Part shown: piece by piece, positions 11,506 to 22,800 of the stretch
How the letters are laid out: every line of letters begins with the position of its first letter
Position numbering within the stretch: position 1 is the stretch's first letter
From: Nyssa sinensis
Taxonomy: Eukaryota; Streptophyta; Magnoliopsida; Cornales; Nyssaceae
DNA length: 64,000 bases
Assembly: GCA_008638375.1 (NCBI GenBank)
Contig: CM018048.1
Coordinates: forward strand, 9,396,040 to 9,460,039
Direction of reading: 5' to 3'
Translations under genes and position numbers: made by a program
Notes under the pieces: generated by a model
What the model saw: only the letters and a program-made list of their open reading frames with translations
Told to the model about the DNA's origin: nothing
Databases searched by the model: none

Positions 11506-11803
11506 GATCATAACTGTATTGACTTGCTTTTTTCAAAGCTACAAAATCATATTTCAGTTCTTACCATGTAAATTAAACATATATATGGATATTCAATTAA
11601 TAATAGTCAGGGCATAACTTCATTTATTGCCAAAGAATCAATTAAAGTAAGACTTGGTTTATCTTTCTGCAACTATACAGAGATAATTACCAAAAATTAA
11701 TATAAAATAAAAACTATATTGAGATAGTTTCATTAATTTTTTTTCTCATGGATAGAAATACTAACAACATTTTCTCAATGTCATATTACAAAAATCGATA
11801 CCT

Positions 11804-11907
11804 CTACCTTTCATTCACTGTAGAAATTGAAAGCCCGTTTATTGAATACTTGCTTTTCTTTGAATCTTCCCCAATCACACTAATTTCAGTGCAAAATGCA
11901 GGTTTTT
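11804..11907 (-). pseudogene. Kinase exon 7, detached C-terminal tail
   Basis: It reads KPAFCTEISVIGEDSKKSK then YSINGLSISTVNER and a stop, the typical C-terminal tail of S-domain receptor kinases. It lies directly beyond the repeat, with the target duplication TTTTT at 11903-11907 matching 15397-15401. Confidence 0.9.
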
Positions 11908-13596
11908 TGTCACGCCCCGAATTTCTGCAAACTCGAGGCGCGACTGACAAGACAGAAAATAAAATAAATAAAAGGACAAATGTAAATAAATTCACTAAAC
12001 ATACATCCATTCCCATCAATACATAAGATAACATAAAACACATTGTTCATAGGTCATTCGGGCTCAAGCCCTTACATCACAAAACATAAGTTCCATGGGC
12101 CAAAAATACACTAAGTGCTTCCTCCTATCAAGGTGTCACTGAATCTCAAGTAGCTGGAGCATCCTCATCTAAAATGTTGTCCCACGAATGGGTCAGCTCA
12201 ACTGCTGGTACAATATAATGCTAATGCAAGAAACAAAATTAAGGGCGTGGCATGTGCAAGTGTACAGTTATATCTACATGGCATTCAATATCACCAATGC
12301 AACAGATGAACATTATGCGTGATGCACTCATGCAAACTCTATGTCATAACCATGCCTCACTTTACGGACCTTCTCCGACGGCCTGAGCATCCAGTATGTC
12401 TCCCTTTACGGACCTTCCTCGACGGCCTGAGTATCCAGTATGTCTCCCTTTACGGACCTTCCCCGACGGCCTGAGTATCCAGTATGTCTCACTTTACGGA
12501 CCTTCCCCGACGGCCTGAGTATCCAGTATGCACTATGCCAAATGCTCAACTCACACCATGTCCAAAGAATCACACTATACTAATATGCTCATGATTCTAC
12601 CATGTCACAATGCAATCCCGATAAATCATCATATCCCCACATGAAGCATGCTTTAAACAATGTATCACACAATAACATTCCAATCACAAGATCTTTTCAT
12701 CAAGGGTACATGCCAAGCACAATCCACTTAACACATGTTTAAATCACGTATTACATAATTTCATCAATTCTCAGAATATAATCTACACATTCTGCTAACA
12801 CATGCGATATACACATAGTCATGATCCACATTCATCACCAAACTTTCAACAAGATAAACAAGGAGCACATAAGCATATGAGCACTAAAACAAACATGTGA
12901 ATCATCAAGTCAATATGGCAGTTATTCCTAAACTTAATTCTATTTCTTACTTAGCACAATATATCGTACCTAATAATCGACCTCAACTCAGGAAGGTGTA
13001 CTCGTAGTATAATAGGATCACTGTGAGAATAAGATCACCTTCTCCTTGCCCTTTCGTGTCCCTAAAATCATAACATGTGACTCAGTTTATTTGTTTCCTG
13101 AATGATGCTATTCAACAAATTTTATGTTTTTATTTTATAAGTTTCTATTTTGCTAAATTAAACTCTACTATTGAGTCCGGAACGTCGAAGAAAATAAGTT
13201 TAGGCTCTCGTGGAATTCAATTCGGACATCTAGGCTCAAAAGGGCAAAACTGTCATTTCCTACTTTCACGGTCTCCCATTTCTGGAGGCCTCCACTCATA
13301 AATCGAACTCTACCGTTGAGTTTGGAATGTTCAATATAATAATATTTCACTATTTGTTTATTTAAATTGGGGTTCGTTTGACCGCGTTTTGACTTAGGAG
13401 TATTTTGGTAATTTTTTTAAGGATTCCATGGGTCTTTTATTTTTTGAGACCTCGTATCGCATCACAGATCTCACCGTTGGTCTTAGGAGGTCCGAGATAG
13501 TTAAAAACCATATATGGCTTGCTTCATTTGGATATCGGACCATTTAGGAGTATTTAATTTAATTAATTATATTTTATTTGGAAAAATGGAGTAAAG

Positions 13597-13636
<40 letters not shown>

Positions 13637-14785
13637 GGCCTAATTGAGCACGGATGGTAACCGTCCCAGTTGGCCACGTGCCTTTGCCCCCACGCGCCCC
13701 ACGCGAGTTCGAAACTCGGTAACCACATCTTTTTCCCTTCCTTTTTTTTTTTTCTAACATAGTTGGGCCAACCAGGCCCAATCTCTCTTTTTAAAATGAA
13801 ACAGGCCCAAAGGCCATTAAATTTAAAACAAACCAAACCCAACCAAAACGGGCCCAAGTGAGACCCAGGTCGCCCCCTCCTTGCGCCCGACTTTCCGGCC
13901 ATGTCCGGTTGTCTTCCCCGGCCGAATTCCGGCCATATCGCCGGAAAACTCCATTGTTTTCCCATATTTTTAACCTCCAAAAATTCCTGTTTTTATACCA
14001 GATTGATCCTCAAGCATTGAGGAATCTACTAGGGCTGTTTCGAACCTCACCAAGGCTCGGTTTCCGGTCTGCAACACCCAGATTCCGGCCACGCATGCCA
14101 GATTCCGGCGAGCTTGATTTTTCAGTGATCTCATCACTGTTTTGCTTCTAGCTTCATCCTACAATTCTTCTTAACTTCATATGATGGTATATAAGTCATT
14201 TAAACATGATTCTACGCATGAAATATCAATGAACCTGAAAATTATCCTAAGACCTGCAACTAGGTCTTGTTATCTCATTTCTCAACCATTTGATTCGATT
14301 TTTGTTCCTGAATCCTCTACATTTCATGCTGTTTTTGGTCCTATGTTCAAAATAAATTAAATCAAGCTAAAAGTTTTTGAAACAGAAAAGTGACTTACCT
14401 CCAAATTTCGGGTTATTTAGGTGTTGAGCTTCCCCTCCTCCCGTCTCCACTCCAGATCTGCTTCCCCTTTCTTTCTCTTTAATTTTTCCTCTCTTCAACC
14501 CAACCAACACACACTCATATACACTGTCCTGTCGCTCTCTCTCTCTATATCTCTCTCTACCCATCCATACTCTGAAATCTCTCTACACACTCAACCCCTA
14601 CTGCCAACCCACTATTTCTCTTTCTTTTTCTGACTCCCCACTCCCCCATTCAGCTTTTCATTTAATAAGCCCTTGACCTCTTGCATTATATATACATATA
14701 ATATAAAACACACACCAAACACACACACACACAACCGTACGCACACACCCATTTGCACACCAAACTGTCACACACGTAAACCTAG

Positions 14786-14816
<31 letters not shown>

Positions 14817-15396
14817 CATATACTTAATCACATGTGCATATAGATATACACATATATATAACATTTTACATTCCCTTCACATACATACATACATATGTAA
14901 CACATTACACATATATAACACACAACATACTCATATGCACATAACATACATGTAATATATATATATATATATGTATATATATACATGTTCCACCATATAC
15001 ACCTACACATATATAATACACATATTATACATATATATATTTTCATACACGTATGTATATTTAAATTCTGGGCACGTATACATACACTTATATTTCACGA
15101 CCTATACTTATACATGTAACGTATGGATGCATAGAAATGCATGCGCACACGCATTACGAGACTCAATCTCGGGTTGCCCAGGTGTCGTCTGTACTGGCCA
15201 CTAAAAATAAACTACTTACATCCTAAATTATTCAGTTGATTAAATATCACGATGTTGAGCTTCAATAGCTCGATCCACAACTGACCTTACACTATCCGAC
15301 CGGTCTACCTCGATCTATGCGTCATATCTTGGTTCAAGGTACTACAGTCCTCTTAGCAAAACGAAAAATTCATTCTCAATTTTCCATGTCTCTACA
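11908..15396 (-). mobile_element. Solo LTR (3.49 kb) inserted in the kinase gene
   Basis: In minus orientation it runs TGTAGAGACATGG...GGGGCGTGACA, TG...CA, flanked by TTTTT (11903-11907 and 15397-15401). It has no coding region. Its 3' end matches the other large repeats in this window and resembles the LTR end (GGGCATGACA) of the Ty3/gypsy element at 54849. Its 5' end resembles that of the repeat at 37875-43767 (TGTAGAGATCTG). It contains a 44-bp tandem array, GA-rich and AT-rich leader sequence and a putative intron (13062-14398). Confidence 0.85.
12358..12535. repeat. 44-bp tandem repeat, four copies, inside the solo LTR
   Basis: TTTACGGACCTTCCCCGACG begins copies at 12361, 12405, 12449 and 12493, a strict 44-bp period, each with CTGAGTATCCAGTATGTC-like sequence. 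A diverged version with the same period occurs in the LTR at 37875-43767. Confidence 0.9.
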
Positions 15397-15597
15397 TTTT
15401 TTGGGCAGGGGCAAAGTCATACTATCATTCGTTAACATGGAGATAACTTCTGACATGATTGGCCTATCATTTGCACGATCTTCTACACATAAGAGACTCA
15501 CATGAATGCATCTTAGCAATTCATGTCTTGTACATGTATCACTTAACATTGGATTTACAAGTTCTATCGCAGTATCTTTCTTCCACAGCTCCCATGC
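15397..15597 (-). pseudogene. Kinase exon 7, first part
   Basis: It encodes AWELWKKDTAIELVNPMLS, CIHVSLLCVEDRANDRPIMS and VISMLTNDSMTLPLPKK. The sequence then enters the inserted repeat, where translation would run on only briefly to a TGA at 15376-15378. Confidence 0.85.
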
Positions 15598-15680
15598 CTG
15601 TTGTTGGTAAATTTTTAGTTACAAATTTGTACATTTGATAGTGAGAAAATATAGACTAAGTTGAGTATTGTATTACTTAC

Positions 15681-15831
15681 ATATCCTACTAGGTTGAGTG
15701 CAGCGTCAACATGATAAAGACTGTTGTTATTTTGACCACTTACAATTTCGAGCATTAAGACTCCAAAACTGAACACATTAGTTTTAACAGAAAAAATGCC
15801 CCTCATAGCATACTCTGGAGCCATGTATCCA
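15681..15831 (-). pseudogene. Kinase exon 6: APE motif and subdomain IX
   Basis: It encodes [18 protein letters not shown], then [14 protein letters not shown]. The usual subdomain IX Asp (SDVFSFGV in the family) is Asn here (TNVFSFGV), a G-to-A-type change that would be expected to weaken the kinase fold. It is spliced to exon 7 in phase 0. Confidence 0.85.
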
Positions 15832-16127
15832 CTGACAAAATATATAAACAAAGTTTAGTGTGTCAGAGTTGATGAATTTGTATGAGTAATAAACTTCTAA
15901 AAATGCTACTTAGGTCCCTCTTTTGTATTACTTTGTATTGTATTACTTTGTATATTGTCCTGCCACAAAAATATGATCCACCACCCATGGAGCCCAACAT
16001 GAAACCTATAGACGGATCCTACTTTTGCAAAAGAATGGTACATAAGATGATAAAAAAGAGGTGAAACAAGTAGTAGTACTTATAACTTTATACCCAACAA
16101 GAAACAAATATAAATGATTTTACCTAC

Positions 16128-16695
<568 letters not shown>

Positions 16696-16937
16696 CTGAA
16701 ATCATAGTTACATTAGTTGCTATTAATTCAGCTTTGGTCTAGAGGCAAATCAACCATACAACTTTAGTTTGCTTATATGTTTTTGAACAAGAGTCCTGTA
16801 CTGATATGCTATCTTTATGCTTTCATTTGTTCTGTATTATTTCCATGAAAAGATTACGTACAGCTATTCCACTATTCATTGATTTTTCTGTCAGGTGTTT
16901 AATTTACAAAAGCAACATTTTCTTCTCTGAAACATAC

Positions 16938-17138
16938 CTTGTAAACGGGTCCAAAACCACCCTCTCCGAGCTTACTTTCAATAGAAAAGCCATTTGTAGC
17001 AGCCATGATACTCACAAAGCTAAATACTTTTAGATCACGACCGTTATGCCCATCATTTTCTATTCCATCTATGGCCATAAACTCATTTGGTGTCATAAAT
17101 TCACGTAGAACTTTTTCCTGCCTTCTTTCATCATCTCC
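16938..17138 (-). pseudogene. Kinase exon 3: juxtamembrane and glycine loop
   Basis: It starts after a CTAAACAG acceptor and ends at AAG|GTATG. It encodes a charged juxtamembrane part, the family signature FSFVSIMAATNGFS and the ATP-binding glycine-rich loop LGEGGFGPVYK. The exon is open throughout. Confidence 0.85.
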
Positions 17139-17250
17139 TGTTTAGAAAGTAACATATAAATCTGATCAAACTTACCATTCGATTGAGTGATAAAAAAAAT
17201 TGTGAAAATTTCAGTGCAAGAAATCTGCTATATATTTGTTAGAGGCATAC

Positions 17251-17350
17251 CTTGCAGTCCAATTCTTCCCTTTCTCAAGTAGCATAGAATGGCTGATAGA
17301 AGCACAAGCAGTACTGGAACTAACACAGTAGGAAAATCCTTACCCGCTTC
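17251..17350 (-). pseudogene. Kinase transmembrane segment
   Basis: In the frame that joins the downstream kinase exons this reads GKDFPTVLVPVLLVLLSA, then ILCYLRKGR, a single hydrophobic helix followed by basic stop-transfer residues. It ends at a GT donor (AAG|GTATGC). The upstream ectodomain is in a different frame and no intron fits between them, so an indel near 17345-17370 is likely. Confidence 0.7.
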
Positions 17351-18579
17351 GCCATCCCTCCTGCATTCAGTTCAGTATTATTACTGGTAAGTGGAGGCTC
17401 CATAGCTGGAGGCTGCGAAAGTGGAGGCTCCGTAGGTGAAGGCTGCGAAATAAGAACGTATCTCCGAGGTGAAGCACCAGTTACATCTCGAATGAATTCC
17501 GAATCTCGTTTCCAATATACACATCCATCAGGGAAGCTCTGAAAGCCAATGCAATCGCAGTCATTCCAGCACTTAGCTCTACAATCACTAAGACTCCTGT
17601 TATCAGGTAACTCCCTGAAAGAAATGCCGAAACTTCCACTTATTAGTTCGAACCTCAGAGAGCTATTCCGGCCATTCCCGCAGTTGGGCTGGTCCCATAG
17701 CTCACACCCACCATTAGTGTTGTAGCCATAACAGAGATCAACTTGCACCATCACAGGCCTAGTTTGACTGTCATATATATAGCCTTGGTAATATAAAAGC
17801 CATCCTGATATTATTCTTCGATTCTCTGGTGTCATAACTGGATCGTTTTCAAGTGAATAACTGAAATACTCCTCGTCCTCGCTAGTAACATTGATGAATT
17901 CGTAATTGAAATTCACACTATCAGGTGTAGGCAAAAATTCAAACGCTCCATCCCTCAATGCCCCACTGGTCCAAGACTTCACTCCGCGTCAGCTAACAAC
18001 CAAACGTCTTCCGATCGGGTCCCAGTCAAGAGTGAAAGCTCCGGAAGCGGGTTCATCTTCTGCGAACCAGGATGTAAGAGCCCAATTTCGACCAGTCCGG
18101 TGGTTGACGCCTAACTTCATCGACGGTAGAAGGATGTCGGTGGGATAATCAAAGCTTTCCCACACTGATTCATTGGAGCTCACCTCTCTGACGATAAAAT
18201 TGCCAGAGTCCAACAGAGTCGCAGTTATGTTAACGCTGCTCGGACTTGCATAGAGCTGAAAAGGATCCCCTCCGTCGTGTATAATAATCAAATTGCCGGA
18301 GCTATCTATAGTAAGAATACCGGATTTGTTATATATAGGTTCGTTTCTATTGGCAACCCATACAGGATGGGAGGTATCGTTGGTGTACCATATTCCTAAG
18401 TAACTCTTCTCAGAATTCTGATCAAGGCTAAAGAATCCCAACGTGAAGATTTTGTTTGTAGAAACCAGGTCAGTGGAGTTGTTGAGCATATCGCCTTGTT
18501 TAAGTGTGTCAGAAGATGCAGCAGGAGAAGCCAAGAAGCATGAGAAAATCATGATCACCAAACTTTTCTTGCTAACCAT
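17345..18579 (-). pseudogene. Kinase exon 1: signal peptide, lectin, S-locus and PAN domains
   Basis: I chose the ATG at 18577-18579 because a hydrophobic signal peptide (LVIMIFSCFLASPAASS) follows at once. The bulb-lectin domain has the family motif VWVANRNEPI and SFDYPTDILLPSMKLG, then LTSW. The S-locus glycoprotein part includes YWTSG-like KSWTSGALRDG. The PAN part has LSDCRAKCWNDCDCIGF with its conserved cysteines. The TGA at 17989-17991 falls between RRLVVS and RGVKSW, where a CGA Arg codon would fit one C-to-T change. The frame then stays open to about 17345, where the reading frame needed for the next exon differs. Confidence 0.85.
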
Positions 18580-18943
18580 GACGATCACCAAGTGTAATGT
18601 AACACAGTAAAGCTAGAGGCTAGCTAAATGGGTTTTGATATGATGCTTAATAATTTAAGATTATCTTACCATCTTCTCTTTCCTGGAAAGTACTACTAAT
18701 CTCTTCTATTGATAAGTTGTGGGAATACGAGAAATTTTTGAATGGAATTGGTATAGGTGCTCCAAAGTGAATCAACAAATAGCAGGGAAAAAAAAGAAAA
18801 GAAAAAGTCAGTCAACAAAGAGAAAGGGCTTTTGAATACGGAATCCCGTTCTTTGAAATCTGTCCTTATCATACAATTTTTTATTTATAATTTTCCTGGA
18901 CTTTTTCTAGTTATTTTTCAGAAATAATTTGCAGGAATAATTA
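18580..18943. promoter_or_regulatory. Presumed kinase upstream region
   Basis: About 365 bp separates the kinase ATG from the left inverted end of the next element. It is AT-rich. I cannot assign a definite TATA box or transcription start. Confidence 0.3.
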
Positions 18944-19025
18944 GAAATTAGTCATTTATTTGAGGTCTAATTAGGTGTTAGAGAAAAATTTAAGAAAAAA
19001 TTCTCTTTGTGGTAGAAATTAAAAC
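18944..19025 (+). repeat. Left inverted end of the gene-carrying element
   Basis: It contains GTCATTTATTTGAGGTCTAA, then TTTAAGAAAAAATTCTCTTT and GTGGTAGAAATTAAAA. It pairs with the right end at 22700-22800. Confidence 0.55.
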
Positions 19026-19954
19026 AGTAAAAAATTAGAAAAACATTAATTTTTAAATCTTTAATTTTTAATAGATCAGAATACCCTTTTAAAAAAACTA
19101 AATAATTGGCAAGAATACCCATATCTATATAGGGGTAGAAAACTGAATCTATCCATCATCGTCTCTTCCTTCGCGAGTTGCCATCATTTACTGTAATTTG
19201 CCCAGCTGGCATCGTCTCAGAACCAGACAACTCTTCATCATCTTTTCATCAACGAAGTTGTCGTAGTTGTCATCTCTGAACTATTCGAGTCGTCATCATC
19301 TCCAAACTCAACCCACAATGAGTTCTACCCATTCACCGTTGCCATCGTCGTTGTCGTTGTCGTTGCCATTGCCGTTGCCGTTGCCGTTACTTCCTACCTC
19401 GTCTTCATCGTCTCTAACAGGTAAGTCTCTCTCTCTCTCTCTCTCTTTATTTCTCTCTCTCTATTGTCAAATTTATCTCATCTTACCCAAACCTAGAATT
19501 CCAAAAAATTATCTCTACAATATTGTGCATAGAGGTGCTTTATGAGCCTTTAAAAATCGAAAGAAATTCATACTTGTAACAGAGATAATACTAGGTTATT
19601 GGATTTTAGTTCAAAAGTGATAATAGTCTCATTAGATTTTGACTATAACATTGTTGAAAAATAAATAGTTTCAAAATCTTATAATATGAATTGATTGGAT
19701 GATATTGGATTACAATTTATTGCTATTTTTTAATAGTTCATCTTTGCAGAAGATTTTATTGGGTAATACTGTACTGTGTTTTCCTCTGGTTGACTTGATC
19801 TTTCTTTAGTGTTAATGGTATTATCCTCATGTCTTTTTTTTTTTTTTTGGGTCTTTTGGGATATAATCTACTAAAAATATAGAAATAAACATAGATCATT
19901 TTTTAAAAAATGGTAAGATATAAAAAGAGAGTCAGTAAAAAAATTTCAATATAG
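19026..19954. other. Spacer within the inverted-end element
   Basis: A CG-dinucleotide-containing stretch with repeated GTCGTTGTCGTTGCCATTGC-type triplets (19340-19390), then a CT-rich tract. A possible 5' untranslated or first-exon region for the HMG-box fragment, ending with GGTAAG at 19420. No protein was recognised. Confidence 0.35.
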
Positions 19955-20468
19955 ATGAATGCCATGTTAAGTGGGGAGTCAACCCCAGAACCAGTATCCC
20001 CAACAAAAAGTGGAGGAAACAACTCACTTCCACAATATCATGAACGAAATGCTCGAAAAAAACAAATGGATTGGTCAAAATTTATGTGAGTGAATTGATC
20101 TTGTATTTTTTTTAATTATTAATGCATTTGTAATATATTCATTGGCTAGTGCTATATAGTTTTTTTATGATGGATTCCAGTGCAGACGTATGCAAGGGAC
20201 TTAACAAAGAAAAAATTAAGATTGACCATAACCTTTCAAAGGTATTTACAAAAATCATTAATTAAACACCTAAGATATATTAGTTTTTTAGTAATTTATC
20301 AATAACCTATCTTTATACAGTGTGTTTATATTTATGTTATATAGGTTTCTCAATTTGCATTGGGCTGGTGGAAAGAAATGACAGCGGAAGAAAGAACTCC
20401 ATACATAGATTCAGCAAAAAAAGAGTTCAAATTGAGAAGCCTTCAAAGCATGTGCGATTTTATGTAAT
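19955..20468 (+). pseudogene. HMG-box protein gene remnant, three exons
   Basis: Exons 19955-20085, 20181-20241 and 20345-20468 have good splice signals (AT|GTGAGT, CCAG|TG, AAG|GTATTT, TATAG|GT) and compatible phases. They encode RNARKKQMDWSKF, then ADVCKGLNKEKIKIDHNLSK, then VSQFALGWWKEMTAEERTP. The last fits the Trp-Lys-x-Met...Glu-Glu/Arg...Pro-Tyr-Ile pattern of HMG-box helices 2-3. An extra C in the run at 20399-20401 breaks the frame just before YIDSAKKEF, which continues in another frame. The upstream boundary may be an acceptor, so earlier exons could exist. HMG-box proteins bind and bend DNA. This copy is broken and was probably carried by the surrounding element. Confidence 0.6.
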
Positions 20469-20554
20469 TACATGAAATTTTGATTTATACTATAATTGTT
20501 TGGGATGAAATGTTAATATTTTATCAATTCTTGGAATGTTGAAAAAAAAAAATA

Positions 20555-21150
20555 TTTTGAACTTGGTGTGACCTTCAAATGGTTATGGTGCAACTCATTA
20601 GAACGTCAGGTGCAACTCGTATAACACTTCGTGCAACTAGGTAGCACTGTGCACATATCATTGGAATTAACCTACTTGTTTTTCTGAACTTGGTGCGACC
20701 TTCAAAACGTTATGGAGCAACTCACTAAAACGTTAAGTGCAACTTGCATAACGTCGGATGCAATTGGATAACACTATACACACAAAGACAAATTACACAA
20801 ACATGTTTGGTAATTATATAGAAGAACAAAGTTTTCATTTAGTGATAGGTTACTTTCAAATCTTTCGTTTGTGAGCCATCTTATGACAAAGAAAGCAATG
20901 AATAACCTTTTTGTCCTGGTACTAGGACTCAATGCCCTTTTCTTTTCTTTTTTCATCTACCTGGGGGTCGTTTAGTTATAGGAGGAAGAGATACAACCTA
21001 CACAATGTTGGTGCAACTTACATAACACTATACTTAAGTCAAATATAAGTGTTTTATTGAACTAGGTGTAACCCTCACAACTATACAATGTTTGGTATAA
21101 CTTACATAACACTGTGTACAAGTTAATTTAAATCCAGTGCAACTCTTTGA
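20555..21150. repeat. Degenerate GTGCAACT / ATAACACT repeat array
   Basis: A unit of about 135 bp beginning GAACTTGGTGYGACCTTCAA occurs at about 20555 and 20692. More decayed relatives lie near 20995-21145 and again near 22021-22110. Recurrent words are GGTGCAACT, ATAACACT and ACAC. No coding potential was seen. Confidence 0.6.
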
Positions 21151-21369
21151 TATTCATATCAAAATAAACAAAAAATTTAATTTTTATCCAACTGTTTCAC
21201 AAATATACAAGCAAAAATTTAATTATAATACATACGGTATTCATATATTAATCCATACATTAAGTTAACAAAAAACATAAGAATGGGTTTATCAGTCAAT
21301 TATATTTATCTATGAGTCTTACACATGTATCGTAAAAAAAAACAGTAGCTTGTTACAACATCCAACCAT

Positions 21370-21794
21370 TTACAACCACTTGATAAACAAAATCATACAG
21401 ATTGTGAATATAACACCAAAAAGAAAATGAAAAATGAAAGAGTCATGTGATTCTACTACAGTTGCAAGTACAACTATAGATGCAAAAGCAGGTGGTGCAA
21501 TTGGAGTGGAAGGAGGATTTGGGGAAGGAGCAAGTGGGAGTGCAGTTTCTTCTTCATCATCCCTTTCTATCTCGCCAACATCCTTATTTCCTTCTGGCAT
21601 TTGAAATTCAGTTGTCGGAACCACTATAAAAGACTGTCGATCTCGCACAAACTTAGAGTATGCTTCGTCACCAAGCGTGTAACTCGGGTAAGATCAAAAG
21701 CGACACTCAGAATATCCATACACTTGGGCATTATATGCAACCCAGTTTGTGTATATTCCTGAATTCCTTCCAACGAATACTACATACCACTTTT
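21370..21794 (-). pseudogene. Viroplasmin-like domain protein with C-terminal membrane segment
   Basis: From 21794 the minus strand reads KWYVVFVGRNSGIYTNW, then AQVYGYSECRF, a stop, and SYPSYTLGDEAYSKF. This fits the viroplasmin / RNase H1 N-terminal fold (W-Y-V-V-x-x-G-R-x-x-G-I-Y, W, V-x-G-x-x, K-S-Y, E-A). After the TGA the frame continues 92 codons (21648-21370) through an acidic linker, a Pro-rich stretch (PLAPSPNPPSTPIAPPAF) and a hydrophobic C-terminus (FHFLFGVIFTICMILFIKWL) that could anchor in a membrane. The start and any upstream exons are unclear. The domain occurs in plant caulimovirus protein VI and in eukaryotic RNase H1. Here it lies inside an inverted-end element, and its role is unknown. 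Confidence 0.5.
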
Positions 21795-22699
21795 ATTTGT
21801 TTGTCATTATTCTATGCATGAATAAAATAATTAGTTTAAGAAAATGATCATATATTAGTTAAAATTGTGTGTGTATATATGAGTGTGTGTATATATATTC
21901 TATATGTAATTTAGAGTTTTTCAAATAGAAGTAAACTTTACAACTAAGTTGGGTTATGTAAGCAACTTTTAAAATTAATTTTGTATATAAATAAAATAAA
22001 AGTGAATTGTAAGTTTATAAAATAGGTGAAATCCTCACAACATTAGGTGCAATAGTTATAATATAAAGTGCAACTCTTCATAGCATTTGGTGTAATTTAT
22101 ATAACACTGAATAATTAACTTACACAAACAAAGAAAAATCAAATGAGTTTAAAAATAACATTTCAAATAAACACGAGTTCAAAAAGAGCATTTCAAATAA
22201 CAAATTAAATGATCCTAGTGCATTTGAGAATATATGTGTAGCGTGTATATACACACAAATATACAAACACACACACACACACGACATACAACATATATAT
22301 ACACACACACACACACATACATTCACACATTATTTTTATATATATGTAGCATGTATATACCCACAACACACACACACACATATATATATATATACATATA
22401 AACTCACACATTGTTCATATATATGTAAAAATATGTGTTTGTGTATATATTGAGAATTTGAAAGAGAAAAGAAAAGAGGAAGAACTAAGAATGAAGAAGA
22501 AAATATGAGAACAAATTGTAAATTACCTTATAACAATGTTTGATCTACTATGAATATGAAAGAGGAAGTTTAACCAAAGAATTTACCTGTAAATATTAAA
22601 GATCGATATAATAAGTTGTTTCTTATAAGGGCAATATAGACATTTGCACAACTCGCTAAAAGGATAATCTTCAACTAAAAAGTAGTACACAGTAAAAGT

Positions 22700-22800
22700 T
22701 GATGTCTTTTTAATTTTTACCACAAAGATAGACTTTTTCTTAAAGTCTTCTTTGATACCAACTGATTTTTAATTGAGCTTCAAATAAATAACCAATCTAT
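22700..22800 (-). repeat. Right inverted end of the gene-carrying element
   Basis: Its reverse complement reads GGTTATTTATTTGAAGCTCA, then TTTAAGAAAAAGTCTATCTT and TGTGGTAAAAATTAAAA, in the same block order as 18944-19025. Confidence 0.55.

Larger units (their letters stand above)
18944..22800. mobile_element. Inverted-end element carrying gene fragments (Pack-MULE-like)
   Basis: 18944-19025 and the reverse complement of 22700-22800 share ATTTATTTGA, TTTAAGAAAAA, CTTTGTGGTA and AAATTAAAA blocks in order, forming imperfect inverted ends of about 80-100 bp. Between them lie an HMG-box gene remnant (+ strand), a viroplasmin-like reading frame (- strand) and degenerate GTGCAACT repeats. No transposase was recognised. 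Long inverted ends with host-like gene pieces resemble Mutator-like elements that have captured genes. I did not find a target duplication, so this class assignment is an inference. Confidence 0.55.

Noticed and set aside
12358..12535. CRISPR-like array
   Set aside because: The 44-bp units are head-to-tail tandem repeats with no unique spacers, in a plant LTR.
14367..15046. Short frames rich in Arg-Glu, Cys-Val or Ile-Tyr
   Set aside because: They arise from GA, CA and TA simple repeats in the LTR leader.
15376..15396. TGA after PLPKKCRDMEN as the true kinase C-terminus
   Set aside because: These codons lie inside the inserted LTR. The real tail matches the family and resumes at 11907 next to the target duplication.
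11908..15396. Full-length non-autonomous retrotransposon instead of a solo LTR
   Set aside because: No internal direct repeats, primer site or polypurine tract were found inside. Ends and size fit a single LTR.
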